Below, piece by piece: positions 1-8,551 of a stretch of 64,000 nt of DNA. The notes beneath the pieces were generated by a model. That model was not told the DNA's origin, searched no databases, and saw only the letters and a program-made list of their open reading frames with translations. Numbering within the stretch: position 1 is the stretch's first letter; each line of letters begins with the position of its first letter. The position numbers and the translations under genes were made by a program. This stretch comes from Paractinoplanes bogorensis (GTDB lineage: Bacteria; Actinomycetota; Actinomycetes; Mycobacteriales; Micromonosporaceae): positions 372,001 through 436,000 of the forward strand of contig NZ_JAHKKG010000004.1 in assembly GCF_018829635.1 (NCBI RefSeq). The letters run 5' to 3'.

Positions 1-259
1 TGTCGAGGGACCGATCGGCGGCGAGCTTACGGCCGCGCGCCAAGGCCGCATCATCGATGTCTACGCCGATACCCGTGGTCGAGCCGGCGCCGACTGCCTG
101 CAACAACAATTCGCCCCAGCCGCATCCGAGGTCCACCACGCCGGCGCCGGCGGAAATGCCCAGTCGTTGAAGGAGGAGGTCGGCGTGGGTCTGCGACAGC
201 GGCGTATTCCAGCGCATCCGCTCGTAGCGTACGGAGGTGACATCGTCGACTGTAGACAT
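1..259 (-). CDS. SAM-dependent methyltransferase, class I (3' end outside window)
   Basis: The first 86 codons are present, read leftwards from an ATG at 259; the rest lies beyond the left edge. The glycine-rich SAM-binding loop VVDLGCGWGE is at about residues 40-49, and an acidic GVDIDD that would close strand beta-2 follows about 22 residues later. This is the classic class I methyltransferase N-terminus. The substrate cannot be told from this part. Its start is about 1.5 kb downstream of the sugar dehydratase gene's start and 95 bases past that gene's stop, same strand, so the two could be co-transcribed. Confidence 0.85.
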   Translation of the reverse strand, partial: MSTVDDVTSVRYERMRWNTPLSQTHADLLLQRLGISAGAGVVDLGCGWGELLLQAVGAGSTTGIGVDIDDAALARGRKLAADRSLD

Positions 260-354
260 TGTGGCAGTGTGCCAGGCAGTGGCCCGTAGCACGGCGTATT
301 TACTGCTGATCCGAGTGCCTCAGGTCGGCACGGCGACGGTGGTGCCGCTCCCGG

Positions 355-1788
355 TCAGGCGGCGGTCCGGTCCTCCCACGGCGCGCACAGATCGGCCAAC
401 GCGTTCGCGACCGCCGGGGGAGGACCGTCGGCGGCCAGGTGGCGTACGCGGGACGGGTCCAAGGGCGGCACCGGAACGTGGGCGATCATCGAATGGCGCG
501 GCCGGGACGGTATTTCGCCGGCGCCGAAAAGGACGTCGGACAATTTCTCGCCGGGGCGCAGGCCGGTGAAGACGACGTCGATCGGGCGGCCTTCGAGAGC
601 GATCATCTGGCGGGCCAGTTCGGCGATGCGCACCGGTTCGCCGAGTTCCAGCACCAGTGCCTCGCCCTCGCGGGAAATGGCCGCCGCCAGCAGAGTGAGG
701 CTGACCGCTTCCTGCGTGGTCGCCAGATAGCGGGTCACGTCGGGATGGGTCACCGTGATCGGCCCGCCGTCGGCGATCTGGGCGGCGAATTTGGTCACCA
801 CCGAGTTCCGCGCGCCCAGCACGTTGCCGAATCGCACGCTCACGCCGCCGAAATGCGCGGTCAACTGTTCGGTGATGCGCTTGGTGTGACCGAGCACGCT
901 CACCGGGTCGGCCGCCTTGTCGGTGGAGATGTTCACGACCATTCCGGACGCCGCCTCGAGCACATTCAGCGTGCCGAGAACATTGGTCTTGACGGCCTCG
1001 GACGGGTGGCGTTCGAGCAGGGGCTGGTGTTTCAGGGCAGCCGCGTGAAAGACAACTTCGGGTTCCCGCGTACGGAAAATATCCCGTACGCGAAAAGCAT
1101 CTCGCACATCCGCGAGCAGGACCGAAGGGTCGTGTGATTCGGCCCGCGGGTCGACGCTCAGTTGCACGTCGAGCAGGGCCGCCTCGTCGTGGTCGAGCAT
1201 CATCAGCTCGGCCGGGTCGTAGCGGTGGATCTGCCGGCACAGCTCCGACCCGATCTCGCCGCCGGCCCCGGTCACCAGCACGCGGCGCCCGGTCAGCAGC
1301 CCGCCGATCGCCGCGTGGTCGACGTAGAGGCGGTGCCGGCCGAGCAGATCGGTCACCTGCACGTCGCGGATGTCGCGGGCGTCCAGGTCGCTGGTCTCGC
1401 TGGTCTCGGGCACGATCATCAGCCGCGCGCCGGCCGCGACCGTACGTTCCCGGATGTTGCGGATCAGCCCCGCCCCGGCGTTGCCCACGGCGAAGATGAC
1501 CACTTCGGCCCCGGTGCTCGCGACCACCCGATCGAGGTCGACCCGGGTGCCCAGCACCGAGATGCCGGCCACGCGTTGCCGCTGCTTGGCCGGGTCGTCG
1601 TCGATGATGCCGACCGCCTCGAACGGGCTCTCCGGGTCGAACACCATGTTGTGCAGCAGCGTGTCCGCCGCCCGGCCGGCCCCGAAGACGATCGCCCGGG
1701 GACGCCCGGCGCCGCCACCTCGCCGCCGGGCCCACCGCTCGTAGCCCACGGTGAGCGTGTAGAGCAGACTCTGGCCCCGGGTGTCCAC
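355..1788 (-). CDS. Nucleotide-sugar 4,6-dehydratase/epimerase, CapD/PglF type, lacking the membrane anchor
   Basis: 477 residues. Residues 31-130 form a first Rossmann-like cofactor domain (AIVFGAGRAA). A second, catalytic SDR domain starts with VTGAGGEIGSE at 172-182, followed by the NISTDKA motif at 286-292 and HTKR at 301-304, the pattern of PglF/WbpM/CapD UDP-HexNAc 4,6-dehydratases of polysaccharide or glycan synthesis. Family members of this two-domain form usually begin with four or five transmembrane helices (about 600 residues); none is present here. The GTG start at 1788 is directly preceded in frame by a stop codon and has no clear ribosome site, so the 5' part may have been lost. 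TetR/MFS genes lie immediately upstream. The enzyme may still be active as a soluble protein. Confidence 0.85.
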   Translation of the reverse strand: MDTRGQSLLYTLTVGYERWARRRGGGAGRPRAIVFGAGRAADTLLHNMVFDPESPFEAVGIIDDDPAKQRQRVAGISVLGTRVDLDRVVASTGAEVVIFAVGNAGAGLIRNIRERTVAAGARLMIVPETSETSDLDARDIRDVQVTDLLGRHRLYVDHAAIGGLLTGRRVLVTGAGGEIGSELCRQIHRYDPAELMMLDHDEAALLDVQLSVDPRAESHDPSVLLADVRDAFRVRDIFRTREPEVVFHAAALKHQPLLERHPSEAVKTNVLGTLNVLEAASGMVVNISTDKAADPVSVLGHTKRITEQLTAHFGGVSVRFGNVLGARNSVVTKFAAQIADGGPITVTHPDVTRYLATTQEAVSLTLLAAAISREGEALVLELGEPVRIAELARQMIALEGRPIDVVFTGLRPGEKLSDVLFGAGEIPSRPRHSMIAHVPVPPLDPSRVRHLAADGPPPAVANALADLCAPWEDRTAA

Positions 1789-1823
1789 TCATTCAGGGTA
1801 ATTGCGGCGATATCGCCCCGCGT

Positions 1824-2408
1824 TCAGATTGCCCGTAACAGCGGCAGCCAGACCTCGTCGACGGTCTCGGCGATCCACTCCTCCGAGACCGAGCGCATGG
1901 TCATCAGCATCTCGTTGCGCAGCAGGTCGAACGGCAGATCGACGACCCGGGGCGAGCGCGGCTGGTCGGGCAGGTCGCCGCGCGCGACGGCCTGGGCGAC
2001 GATGCGGTGGAAGCCGGTCGGTGCGCCGGGCGGGCGCAGCGAGTCGCGCAGGTCGCGGAAGTTGGTGCCGGTGGCCCGGAAGTAGTCGATGAGCTGGGCG
2101 CTGATCATCGTCATGAGGCCGGTGCGCCCGTAGTCGACGTTGCGCAGATAGGTGATCGCGTCGTCGCGCAGGCTTCCGGTGTCGGGGACCGGGATCGGCT
2201 TCGAGCCCCAGTTCCGGCGCAGGGTGGCCATCAGCAGGTCGTCCCGCTGGGGCCAGCGGCGGTAGAGCACCGGCCGGCTGGTGCCCGCGCGGGCGGCGAT
2301 CGCCTCGAAGGTGAAGCCCGAGTAGCCCTGCTCGATCAGCACGGTCCAGGCCGCGTCGAGGATCGCGTCCTCGAGCTCGGCGCCGCGCCGACGGGTATTA
2401 AGACTCAC
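1824..2408 (-). CDS. TetR family transcriptional repressor of the divergent efflux pump
   Basis: 194 residues. The N-terminal helix-turn-helix covers about residues 10-57 (AIAARAGTSRPVLYRRW); the rest is an all-helical ligand-binding domain. The start is a GTG at 2408 with no Shine-Dalgarno sequence, so the message may be leaderless. An operator-like palindrome lies over the start codon, which suggests autoregulation. The gene is divergent from the MFS transporter at 2475, with only 66 bases between, the usual arrangement for a TetR repressor and its drug efflux pump. The inducer cannot be read from sequence. Confidence 0.9.
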   Translation of the reverse strand: MSLNTRRRGAELEDAILDAAWTVLIEQGYSGFTFEAIAARAGTSRPVLYRRWPQRDDLLMATLRRNWGSKPIPVPDTGSLRDDAITYLRNVDYGRTGLMTMISAQLIDYFRATGTNFRDLRDSLRPPGAPTGFHRIVAQAVARGDLPDQPRSPRVVDLPFDLLRNEMLMTMRSVSEEWIAETVDEVWLPLLRAI

Positions 2409-2467
2409 TTGCGTATCTTAACGCGCCGGTCTACCGTCGAGTCGTTAGATACAGCTGCGTATCTTAA
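2398..2467. promoter_or_regulatory. Two TetR-type operators in the TetR/MFS divergent promoter
   Basis: GTATCTTAA occurs twice in the same orientation, at 2413-2421 and 2459-2467. Each copy is the right half of an imperfect palindrome: TTAAGA (2398-2403) faces TCTTAA (2416-2421), and TTAGATAC (2445-2452) faces GTATCTTAA (2459-2467). One site covers the TetR start, the other lies 8 bases before the MFS start, so a bound repressor could shut both genes. Repressor identity is inferred from position. Confidence 0.7.
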
Positions 2468-2474
2468 GGCGGCC

Positions 2475-3893
2475 ATGATGGCTATCGAACGGCAAACCCT
2501 CCGGACGTCTCTCGCCGTGCTCACCGGCGGCGTCGCGGTCATCCTCGACTCGACGATCGTGAGCGTGGCCCTGCATGAACTGGCCATCGACCTGGGCACC
2601 GGCGTCGACACGATCCAGTGGGTCTCCACGGCCTACCTGCTCGCGCTCGGCGTCGTCATCCCGACCGTCGGCTGGCTGCAGAGCCGCCTCGGCGCGAAAC
2701 GGCTGTGGATGGCCGCGCTGACCCTGTTCCTGCTCGGTTCGGTGCTTTGCTCGTTCGCCTGGGACGCACCCAGCCTGATCGCGTTCCGCGTCGTCCAAGG
2801 TCTCGGCGGCGGCGTCATGATGCCGCTGATGACCACGATGATCGTCCAGGCCGCGAGCGCCGCCGACCGCACCCGCCTCATGACGATCGTCGCGCTCCCG
2901 ACCGCCATCGGCCCGATCCTGGGACCGGTCATCGGCGGCCTGATCCTCGGCGCCGGCGACTGGCGCTGGCTCTTCCTGATCAACGTGCCGATCTGCCTGG
3001 CTGCTCTGCTGCTGGCATGGCGCTGGCTCCCCACCGGCAACGCACCGTCACGTGTCCGGCTCGACGTCGTCGGCCTTCTGCTCATGTCACCCGCGCTGGT
3101 CCTGCTCCTGTGGGGGCTGTCCAACGTCAACAACGGCTTTTCCCGTACGGACGTAGTGGTCCCCCTGATCACCGGCGCCCTGCTGCTGGCCGCTTTCGTC
3201 CTGTGGTCCCTGCGCCGCCGGGGCAGCGCCCTGGTCGACCTGGAGGTGCTGCGCTCCCGCCCGACCTGGGCCGCCTCGGTGCTGATGTTCCTGTCCGGCG
3301 CTTCCCTGTACGGCGCGATGCTGCTCCTGCCCCTCTACTGGCAACAGTTGCGGGGTTCCGACGCGCTGGCCGCCGGTCTGCTGCTGATCCCGCAGGGCGT
3401 CGGTTCGCTGCTGAGCCGTACGGCCGCCGCCCGCCTGGTCGACCGGGTGGGCCCCCGCGGCGTCTCGATCCTCGGCTTCGTGCTGGTCGGCCTGGCCACG
3501 GTCCCGTTCGCCTTCGCCGGCGCCGAAACCCCGGTCTGGCCCCTGATGGCAGCCCTGTTCCTCCGCGGCCTCGGCCTGGGCATGGTCATCATCCCGCTGA
3601 TGACGGTCGCGTTCACCGGCCTGGCCCACGAGAAGATCCCGCACGCCAGCATCGTCACCCGCATAGCCCAGCAGATCGGCGGCTCCGCCGGCGTCGCCGT
3701 GCTCGCCGTCATCCTCTCCAGTGCCGCTTCCCGTACGGGCGATCTCGCGCACGCTTTCGACGTCGCGTTCTGGTGGACCGTCGCCTTCACCGGCGTCGCC
3801 GTCCTGGTCTCGTTCGTCCTCCCGAGCCACACCCCGGACGAACCGCCCCGGCCCGGGCAGCCCCAGCGAACCGGCGTCCCGGCCGCCGCGTGA
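2475..3893 (+). CDS. MFS drug/H+ antiporter, DHA2 (EmrB/QacA) family
   Basis: 472 residues, a polytopic inner-membrane protein with about 14 predicted helices. Motif A (GWLQSRLGAKRLW) follows the second helix, and the antiporter motif C (GPILGPVIGG) is in the fifth helix, both hallmarks of proton-coupled drug exporters. The open frame extends far upstream, but the start is placed at the ATG at 2475 (or 2478), just after the AAGGCGG ribosome site and the operator. It is divergent from and presumably repressed by the TetR gene. Substrate unknown. Confidence 0.9.
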   Translation: MMAIERQTLRTSLAVLTGGVAVILDSTIVSVALHELAIDLGTGVDTIQWVSTAYLLALGVVIPTVGWLQSRLGAKRLWMAALTLFLLGSVLCSFAWDAPSLIAFRVVQGLGGGVMMPLMTTMIVQAASAADRTRLMTIVALPTAIGPILGPVIGGLILGAGDWRWLFLINVPICLAALLLAWRWLPTGNAPSRVRLDVVGLLLMSPALVLLLWGLSNVNNGFSRTDVVVPLITGALLLAAFVLWSLRRRGSALVDLEVLRSRPTWAASVLMFLSGASLYGAMLLLPLYWQQLRGSDALAAGLLLIPQGVGSLLSRTAAARLVDRVGPRGVSILGFVLVGLATVPFAFAGAETPVWPLMAALFLRGLGLGMVIIPLMTVAFTGLAHEKIPHASIVTRIAQQIGGSAGVAVLAVILSSAASRTGDLAHAFDVAFWWTVAFTGVAVLVSFVLPSHTPDEPPRPGQPQRTGVPAAA

Positions 3894-3898
3894 GACAC

Positions 3899-4381
3899 CT
3901 ACATCGCGGTGAAGATCACGGCTCGTCCGGCGGCCGCCGCCCGCTCGTAGAAGGCCCGGACATCGAGCAGGTTGTCCCAGGTGTACTCGAAGTCGGCATC
4001 GTCGCGGGCGCCCGCATAGCCGGGGTCGTCGATGGCGTCGAAGCGGCGACGCAGAAAGTCACGGTCGACATTGCTGAGCGCCGTGGCGACCTCTCTGGTC
4101 TCGGCCGCGCTGACGTAGACGACGTAGTACTCCTCGTTGAGGTGCCGTCCACCGAGCACAGCGTGCGACAGCGGGTAGCCGGCCCCGTCCGGGTCGAGGG
4201 AGCCGTCGCCCAGGCTGCGGTGGATGGCGTCCCACGCCTTGTCGGTGTCGACCTTCAGCGTGTCGTCCGACCACGACTCCTCGAGATCCTCGATGAGCTC
4301 ACCCACCGCGTCGTCGTCGCCGTCCGCGGCGAGCAGCGCGTGTTCCTGATCCGCCGTGACGGCGTAGTGGACGCCCAGCAT
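3899..4381 (-). CDS. DUF1877 (YfbM-like) family protein
   Basis: 160 residues with the DUF1877 pattern: a conserved DKAWDAIH segment near residue 48, then PLSHAVLGGR at about 69-78, a central YYVVYVSAAET strand with helix, and a C-terminal FYERAAAAGRAVI helix and strand. Soluble and acidic, no signal peptide. The biochemical role of the family is unknown. It is convergent with the MFS gene, with 5 bases between the stops, and probably has its own promoter. Confidence 0.8.
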   Translation of the reverse strand: MLGVHYAVTADQEHALLAADGDDDAVGELIEDLEESWSDDTLKVDTDKAWDAIHRSLGDGSLDPDGAGYPLSHAVLGGRHLNEEYYVVYVSAAETREVATALSNVDRDFLRRRFDAIDDPGYAGARDDADFEYTWDNLLDVRAFYERAAAAGRAVIFTAM

Positions 4382-4460
4382 CCCAAGATCCTATGCCCGT
4401 GCCGCTTGTCATCGTGCCGATAGAGGAGATCCTGCGCGCGGCCGGGCTCAAGTCGCTTCC

Positions 4461-4495
4461 GGTGCCGCCCTCGGTTATGGGTCGAGGGCGGCACC
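4461..4495 (-). terminator. Intrinsic-type terminator hairpin downstream of the secreted protein gene
   Basis: A perfect 13-bp inverted repeat: GGTGCCGCCCTCG (4461-4473) and CGAGGGCGGCACC (4483-4495) with a 9-base loop. It sits 13 bases after the stop of the gene at 4509-4937. There is no U tract, which is common for actinomycete terminators. Confidence 0.75.
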
Positions 4496-4508
4496 CGTCG
4501 TCACCGCG

Positions 4509-4937
4509 TCACGGCTTCCATGCGCCGTCGAGAGTGAGAAAGTGGTCGTTCACGTCGAAAAGCGAGACGTAGGTCAGATCGGCGCCACCGCGTACCGGCG
4601 CCGTCGCGGTCAGGCTGACCGGGTAATTCTTGTAGGTGGTCGAGCCGCCGCATTTCAAGCTCGAGGAGACCTCCGGGAACTCCGTGCTGGTTCCGGCGAT
4701 TTTGGCGTACGCCTTGACCCGCATGCACGCTCCAGCGGCCACCTTGAGGGTGCCGCTCACGCCGACACTCTGGTTGTAGAAGGTCGCCGTCCCGGTGAAG
4801 TTGCTCGAACCGTAGGAGACCAGAACCGAATCCGTCGGATAGGCAGCCTGTGCCGGGGTGGAACCGCCGAAAATGGCGGTCGCGGCAACCGCCGCGGATA
4901 CTGCGGTGGCGCGGACAGCGGACGTGACACGTCCCAT
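4509..4937 (-). CDS. Small secreted protein of unknown function
   Basis: 142 residues. A Sec signal peptide of about 30 residues (MGRVTSAVRA, hydrophobic alanine-rich core, cleavage near TPAQA-AYP) is followed by a mature domain of about 110 residues with two cysteines likely to form a disulfide and a beta-rich pattern (SNFTGTATFYNQS, KNYPVSLTATAPV). The start is placed at the ATG at 4937 rather than 4949 because GGAGGT lies 5 bases before it. No family was recognised. It ends in its own terminator and is probably monocistronic. Confidence 0.75.
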   Translation of the reverse strand: MGRVTSAVRATAVSAAVAATAIFGGSTPAQAAYPTDSVLVSYGSSNFTGTATFYNQSVGVSGTLKVAAGACMRVKAYAKIAGTSTEFPEVSSSLKCGGSTTYKNYPVSLTATAPVRGGADLTYVSLFDVNDHFLTLDGAWKP

Positions 4938-5025
4938 CAAGACCTCCATGCATGTGAATGTGTCGCTGACCGGAAGGCTGGCACACCATGCTTGTGGAAT
5001 CCTTGCGGGGGACGAAAGCGGCTGC

Positions 5026-5271
5026 TCAGGCCGTTCTGAGCCAGGGCAGCACGCCGCCGCCGTCGTCGTAGACGTTTCCGTACTCCCAGCCGCTGTCGTG
5101 GTCGGCGGCCCACGAACCCACGGCGGCCTCGACGGCGGGAAAACCGGCCCGGACCGGCACCGTGATGACGATGAACCTCCGGTCGGCGGGCATCTCGACC
5201 ACGCCGCCGAGCCGGTCGAACGCGGCCCGAACGGACGAGCCGGGGTCGGCCCGGACCTGGATGTGGGTCAT
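5026..5271 (-). CDS. Small hypothetical protein coupled to the DUF1028 gene
   Basis: 81 residues, soluble, no recognised family. The sequence alternates short strands and helices (MTHIQVRADPGSS, RRFIVITVPVRAG, a Trp-rich end). Its ATG overlaps the TGA of the upstream DUF1028 gene as ATGA, so the two are almost certainly co-translated. It may assist or regulate the DUF1028 protein, but nothing in the sequence states how. Confidence 0.65.
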   Translation of the reverse strand: MTHIQVRADPGSSVRAAFDRLGGVVEMPADRRFIVITVPVRAGFPAVEAAVGSWAADHDSGWEYGNVYDDGGGVLPWLRTA

Positions 5272-6095
5272 GCCGCCCGCAACTGCCGCAGCACCAGCGG
5301 ATCGATGTGGCCGTCGACGATGCGCATCTCCAGGTTCTCGATGCCCGCCCACGACGCCAGCGTCTCGGCGAGGGACGGTCCGACGTGGCCGAGTGCGGCC
5401 AACCGCGACGCCACCTCGTCGGCCAGGGCGCCGGTCAGGGGCAGCAGCGTCGCCGGGTCGGGGAACTCGAAGTACAGGCTGTGCATCTCGAGCAGCCGGG
5501 CCAGCTCTCCGACCGGGTCCGCGTGGTCGTCGACGCGCAGGTCGACCCACACGTCGCTGGTGCCGCCGTAGCCCAGGCCCTTCGCCACGACGTACAGGGC
5601 CGCGCTCTGCCGTCCTCGCCGGTCGCCGCCGGCCCGGTCGCCGGCGGTCAGCGCGGCCAGCAGACGGTAGGCCAGGCGCGGTTCGGTGCCGTTCAGCCAC
5701 GCCTTCTCCATGTCGCCGACGACCGCCGGGCCGGCCAGCATGTTGCCCTGGATCGCGTAGCCGTCGCCGGACACCCCACCGGCCCAGTCGTGGCACTGGT
5801 CGCCGGTGAACGAGGCGCCCGGGCCGGACACTCCGACCACGCCGACCTGGCGCTGCTCGACCGGGCCCTCGTCGCCCGCGAGGAGGGCCGCCACCGTGGC
5901 GGTCGCCGAGGAGCCGGTGCCGAGCAGGGCGAGCGCCTGCGGACGGTAGGCCAGGTTCGCGTACGACTGGGTGGCGACCGCGCCGACGTCGGCCAGCCCG
6001 GCCGGCACGGCCGCCCCCACGCCCAGGAACTTGCTGGCCACGGCCACTCCGAGGGCCTTGCCGTCGGCGGATCGCGCCACGATCGAGAAGGTCAT
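5268..6095 (-). CDS. DUF1028 family protein (putative Ntn-type hydrolase)
   Basis: 275 residues. It opens with MTFSIVARSADG and a GVAVASKFLGVGAAVP segment, then ATQSYAN and the GVSGDGYAIQGNML segment, matching the DUF1028 core, which has an Ntn-hydrolase-like fold. The C-terminal 60 residues carry a short helical extension (ADEVASRLAALGH) seen in longer members. Family members are linked to breakdown of small amides, but activity here is not shown. The start is 48 bases from the divergent Rieske gene, so they may share a control region. Confidence 0.85.
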   Translation of the reverse strand: MTFSIVARSADGKALGVAVASKFLGVGAAVPAGLADVGAVATQSYANLAYRPQALALLGTGSSATATVAALLAGDEGPVEQRQVGVVGVSGPGASFTGDQCHDWAGGVSGDGYAIQGNMLAGPAVVGDMEKAWLNGTEPRLAYRLLAALTAGDRAGGDRRGRQSAALYVVAKGLGYGGTSDVWVDLRVDDHADPVGELARLLEMHSLYFEFPDPATLLPLTGALADEVASRLAALGHVGPSLAETLASWAGIENLEMRIVDGHIDPLVLRQLRAA

Positions 6096-6143
6096 GCCGA
6101 CAGATTAAGGTGCCCGTAACACCGAAGGCGCAGACTGACCCAC

Positions 6144-7307
6144 ATGCAGTGGTTGGCGATCGCCGCCGAGCCGGACGTCGGGACTCGTCCGCTGGCGGTC
6201 ACGGCGGACGGCATTCCCCTGGTCGTGTGGCGGCCCGAGCCCGGCGCCGACCCGGTGGTGTTCGCCGACCGGTGCCCGCATCGGCTGGTTCCGCTTTCGG
6301 CGGCGACACCTGAGGGCGGCCGGCTGCGCTGCGCGTACCACGGCTGGGAGTTCGACTCGACCGGCGCGTGCAAAACGCTGCCCTCTCAGGAGGGCAGGCC
6401 GCCGCCCCGGGCCGCGCTGGACAAAGGACCGCGCGTCCGCGTCCAAGACGGCGTGGTCGAGATCGCCGCCGAGGATCTGCCCGCCCCCGACCCGGACGAC
6501 CTGTTCACCAACGAGGACCCGTCGTTGCTGCACGCCTGGCACCCGATCGGACTCGCCGACGACCCACCGACGACCGCCATGCTGGTGGGCCGCGAGTTCG
6601 AGGTCGCTCGGGAAAGAACCAGGGAACGCTGGGGTCTGCTCTGGCTCGCCCCGGAGGAGCCGCTCACCGATCTGTTCGACGATCCCGATGACGACCCCTA
6701 CACCGGAGCCTGGCTTCCTCCCGTACGCACCCCGGCCGCGGCCGGCGTCGCGGCGGACAACTTTCTCGACGTGGCGCATTTCCCGTTCGTGCACGCGGGC
6801 ACGTTCGGGGCCGAGGAGGCCAAGCTGGTCGACCGCTACGAGGTGGTCACCGAGCTGTGGGGCTGTCGCAGCATTCAGGAGCAGTGGTTCGACAATCCGG
6901 GAGATCCGGGTGTGGCTCAGGGCGTTCGTCCCGTACGGCAGCGACGCCGCGCCACCTACGTCTACCGCGCGCCGTTCCAGCTGATGCTGCGCCTGGAGGA
7001 GCTCGACGCGGGCGCGGTCAAGACGATCCTGTTCTTCAGCCAGCCGGAGTCGCTGACCAGCACCCGCCTCTACACGAAGATGCTGCTGCACGGCATCGGC
7101 GGCGTCCCTGACCCGTCGCCCGACGTGGTGCGGGCCGAGGTCGAGTTCGAGGAGCGGGTGCTCGCCGAGGATCTCGAGCTGCAACGCCGGATGCGCCTGC
7201 CGGGCCTTCCGCTGAAAGGGCGCGACGAGTTGCACGTACGGGCGGATCTGCTCGGTGTCCATCTGCGCCGGACCCTGGCCGCGTTCCGGAAGGGCACCGC
7301 CGAGTGA
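6144..7307 (+). CDS. Rieske non-heme iron oxygenase, vanillate-demethylase-like alpha subunit
   Basis: 387 residues. The Rieske [2Fe-2S] ligands are C44-P-H46 and C63-AY-H66 followed by GW. The mononuclear iron site is the block from N206 with D209, H212 and H217 (NFLDVAHFPFVHAGT), as in VanA, PobA and related N- or O-demethylases. The protein would need a separate reductase, which is not nearby. Between the Rieske and catalytic parts, residues 130-175 (HAWHPIGLAD, then GLLWLAPEEP) look like a second Rieske entry segment without cysteines. The stop overlaps the start of the next gene (GTGA), so the oxygenase and the amidohydrolase probably act on the same N-heterocyclic compound; that is inference. 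Confidence 0.85.
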   Translation: MQWLAIAAEPDVGTRPLAVTADGIPLVVWRPEPGADPVVFADRCPHRLVPLSAATPEGGRLRCAYHGWEFDSTGACKTLPSQEGRPPPRAALDKGPRVRVQDGVVEIAAEDLPAPDPDDLFTNEDPSLLHAWHPIGLADDPPTTAMLVGREFEVARERTRERWGLLWLAPEEPLTDLFDDPDDDPYTGAWLPPVRTPAAAGVAADNFLDVAHFPFVHAGTFGAEEAKLVDRYEVVTELWGCRSIQEQWFDNPGDPGVAQGVRPVRQRRRATYVYRAPFQLMLRLEELDAGAVKTILFFSQPESLTSTRLYTKMLLHGIGGVPDPSPDVVRAEVEFEERVLAEDLELQRRMRLPGLPLKGRDELHVRADLLGVHLRRTLAAFRKGTAE

Positions 7308-8551
7308 TCGATCTGCTGCTCACCAACACGTCGGCCGGCGACCTCGGGATCGACGGGGGAGTGTTCGTCGCGCCGGCGGAGGCCCGCGAAACCCGCGACC
7401 TGGGTGGCCGGCTGGTCACGCCGCCGCTGGTCGAACCGCACATCCACCTGGACGCGGTGCTCACCGTCGGGCAGCCGCGGCCCAACGTGTCGGGCTCGCT
7501 GTTCGAGGGCATCGCGATCTGGGCCGAACGGGTCGAGTCGCTGACCGTCGACGACGTCAAGAATCGCGCCCGTCAGGTGCTGCGCTGGCAGCTGGCCTGC
7601 GGGGTGCAGCACGTCCGCAGTCACGTCGACGTCTGCGACCCGTCGCTGCGGGCGTTGCGCGCGCTGGCCGAGCTGCGCGAGGAGGTACGCGGGCTGATCG
7701 ATCTGCAGCTGGTCGCGTTCCCGCAGCAGGGCATCCTCGGCTATCCGGACGGGCGGGAGCTGATGCGCCGCGCGATCGAGGTGGGCGCCGACGTGGTGGG
7801 GGCGATCCCGCACTACGAGCTGACCCGCGAGGACGGCGTCGAGTCGGTGCGGTTCGCCATGGCGCTGGCCGAGGAGCACGGGCTGCGCGTCGACATCCAC
7901 TGCGACGAGACCGACGACGAGCACTCCCGGTTCGTCGAGACCATGGTGGCCGAGACGATCCGGCGCGGCATGTCCGGCCGGGTCACGGCCAGTCACACCA
8001 CGGCCATGCATTCCTACAATTCCGCGTACGCGGGCAGGTTGATCGCGAACATCGCCCGCGCCGGCCTGCACATGGTGACCAACCCGCTCGACAACGCCGT
8101 GTTGCAGGGCCGCTTCGACACCGGGCCGGTGCGCCGCGGTCACACCCGCGTCAAGGAACTGCTCGCGGCCGGCGTGAACGTCGCCATCGGCCACGACTCG
8201 GTGATGGACCCCTGGTATCCGCTCGGCTTCGGTGACCCGCTGCAGGCCGCGTTCGTGCTCGCGCACCTGGGCCACATGAGCGGCGACGACGAACTGCGCA
8301 CGCTCCTCGACATGATCACAGTCGCGCCCGCCGCCGCCCTCGGCGTGGCCGGCTACGGGCTGCACCTCGGAGCGCCGGCCAGCCTGGTCGTCTTCGATGC
8401 CCGGTCCCCGGCCGAGGCACTGCGCCTGCAGCGACCCCGGCACCTGGTGCTGCGGGAGGGCCACATCGTTGCCGCGACCGAGCCGTCCCGCAGCACCGTG
8501 GTCTGGCACGGCAAGGAGGAAGAGATCGACTTCAGAGCATCGACCCCGTGA
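7304..8551 (+). CDS. Amidohydrolase, cytosine deaminase-like
   Basis: 415 residues. Metal ligands of the CodA-type amidohydrolase barrel are visible: H46 and H48 (EPHIHLD), H199 (DIHCDE, with catalytic E202), and D298 (IGHDSVMDPW); H231 (SHTTAM) fits the substrate-proton position. The family deaminates cytosine, isoguanine, pterins or creatinine-like rings. It starts at a GTG overlapping the Rieske stop, so translation is coupled. The last 20 bases overlap the convergent DHFR-like gene. The exact substrate is open. Confidence 0.85.
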   Translation: MIDLLLTNTSAGDLGIDGGVFVAPAEARETRDLGGRLVTPPLVEPHIHLDAVLTVGQPRPNVSGSLFEGIAIWAERVESLTVDDVKNRARQVLRWQLACGVQHVRSHVDVCDPSLRALRALAELREEVRGLIDLQLVAFPQQGILGYPDGRELMRRAIEVGADVVGAIPHYELTREDGVESVRFAMALAEEHGLRVDIHCDETDDEHSRFVETMVAETIRRGMSGRVTASHTTAMHSYNSAYAGRLIANIARAGLHMVTNPLDNAVLQGRFDTGPVRRGHTRVKELLAAGVNVAIGHDSVMDPWYPLGFGDPLQAAFVLAHLGHMSGDDELRTLLDMITVAPAAALGVAGYGLHLGAPASLVVFDARSPAEALRLQRPRHLVLREGHIVAATEPSRSTVVWHGKEEEIDFRASTP

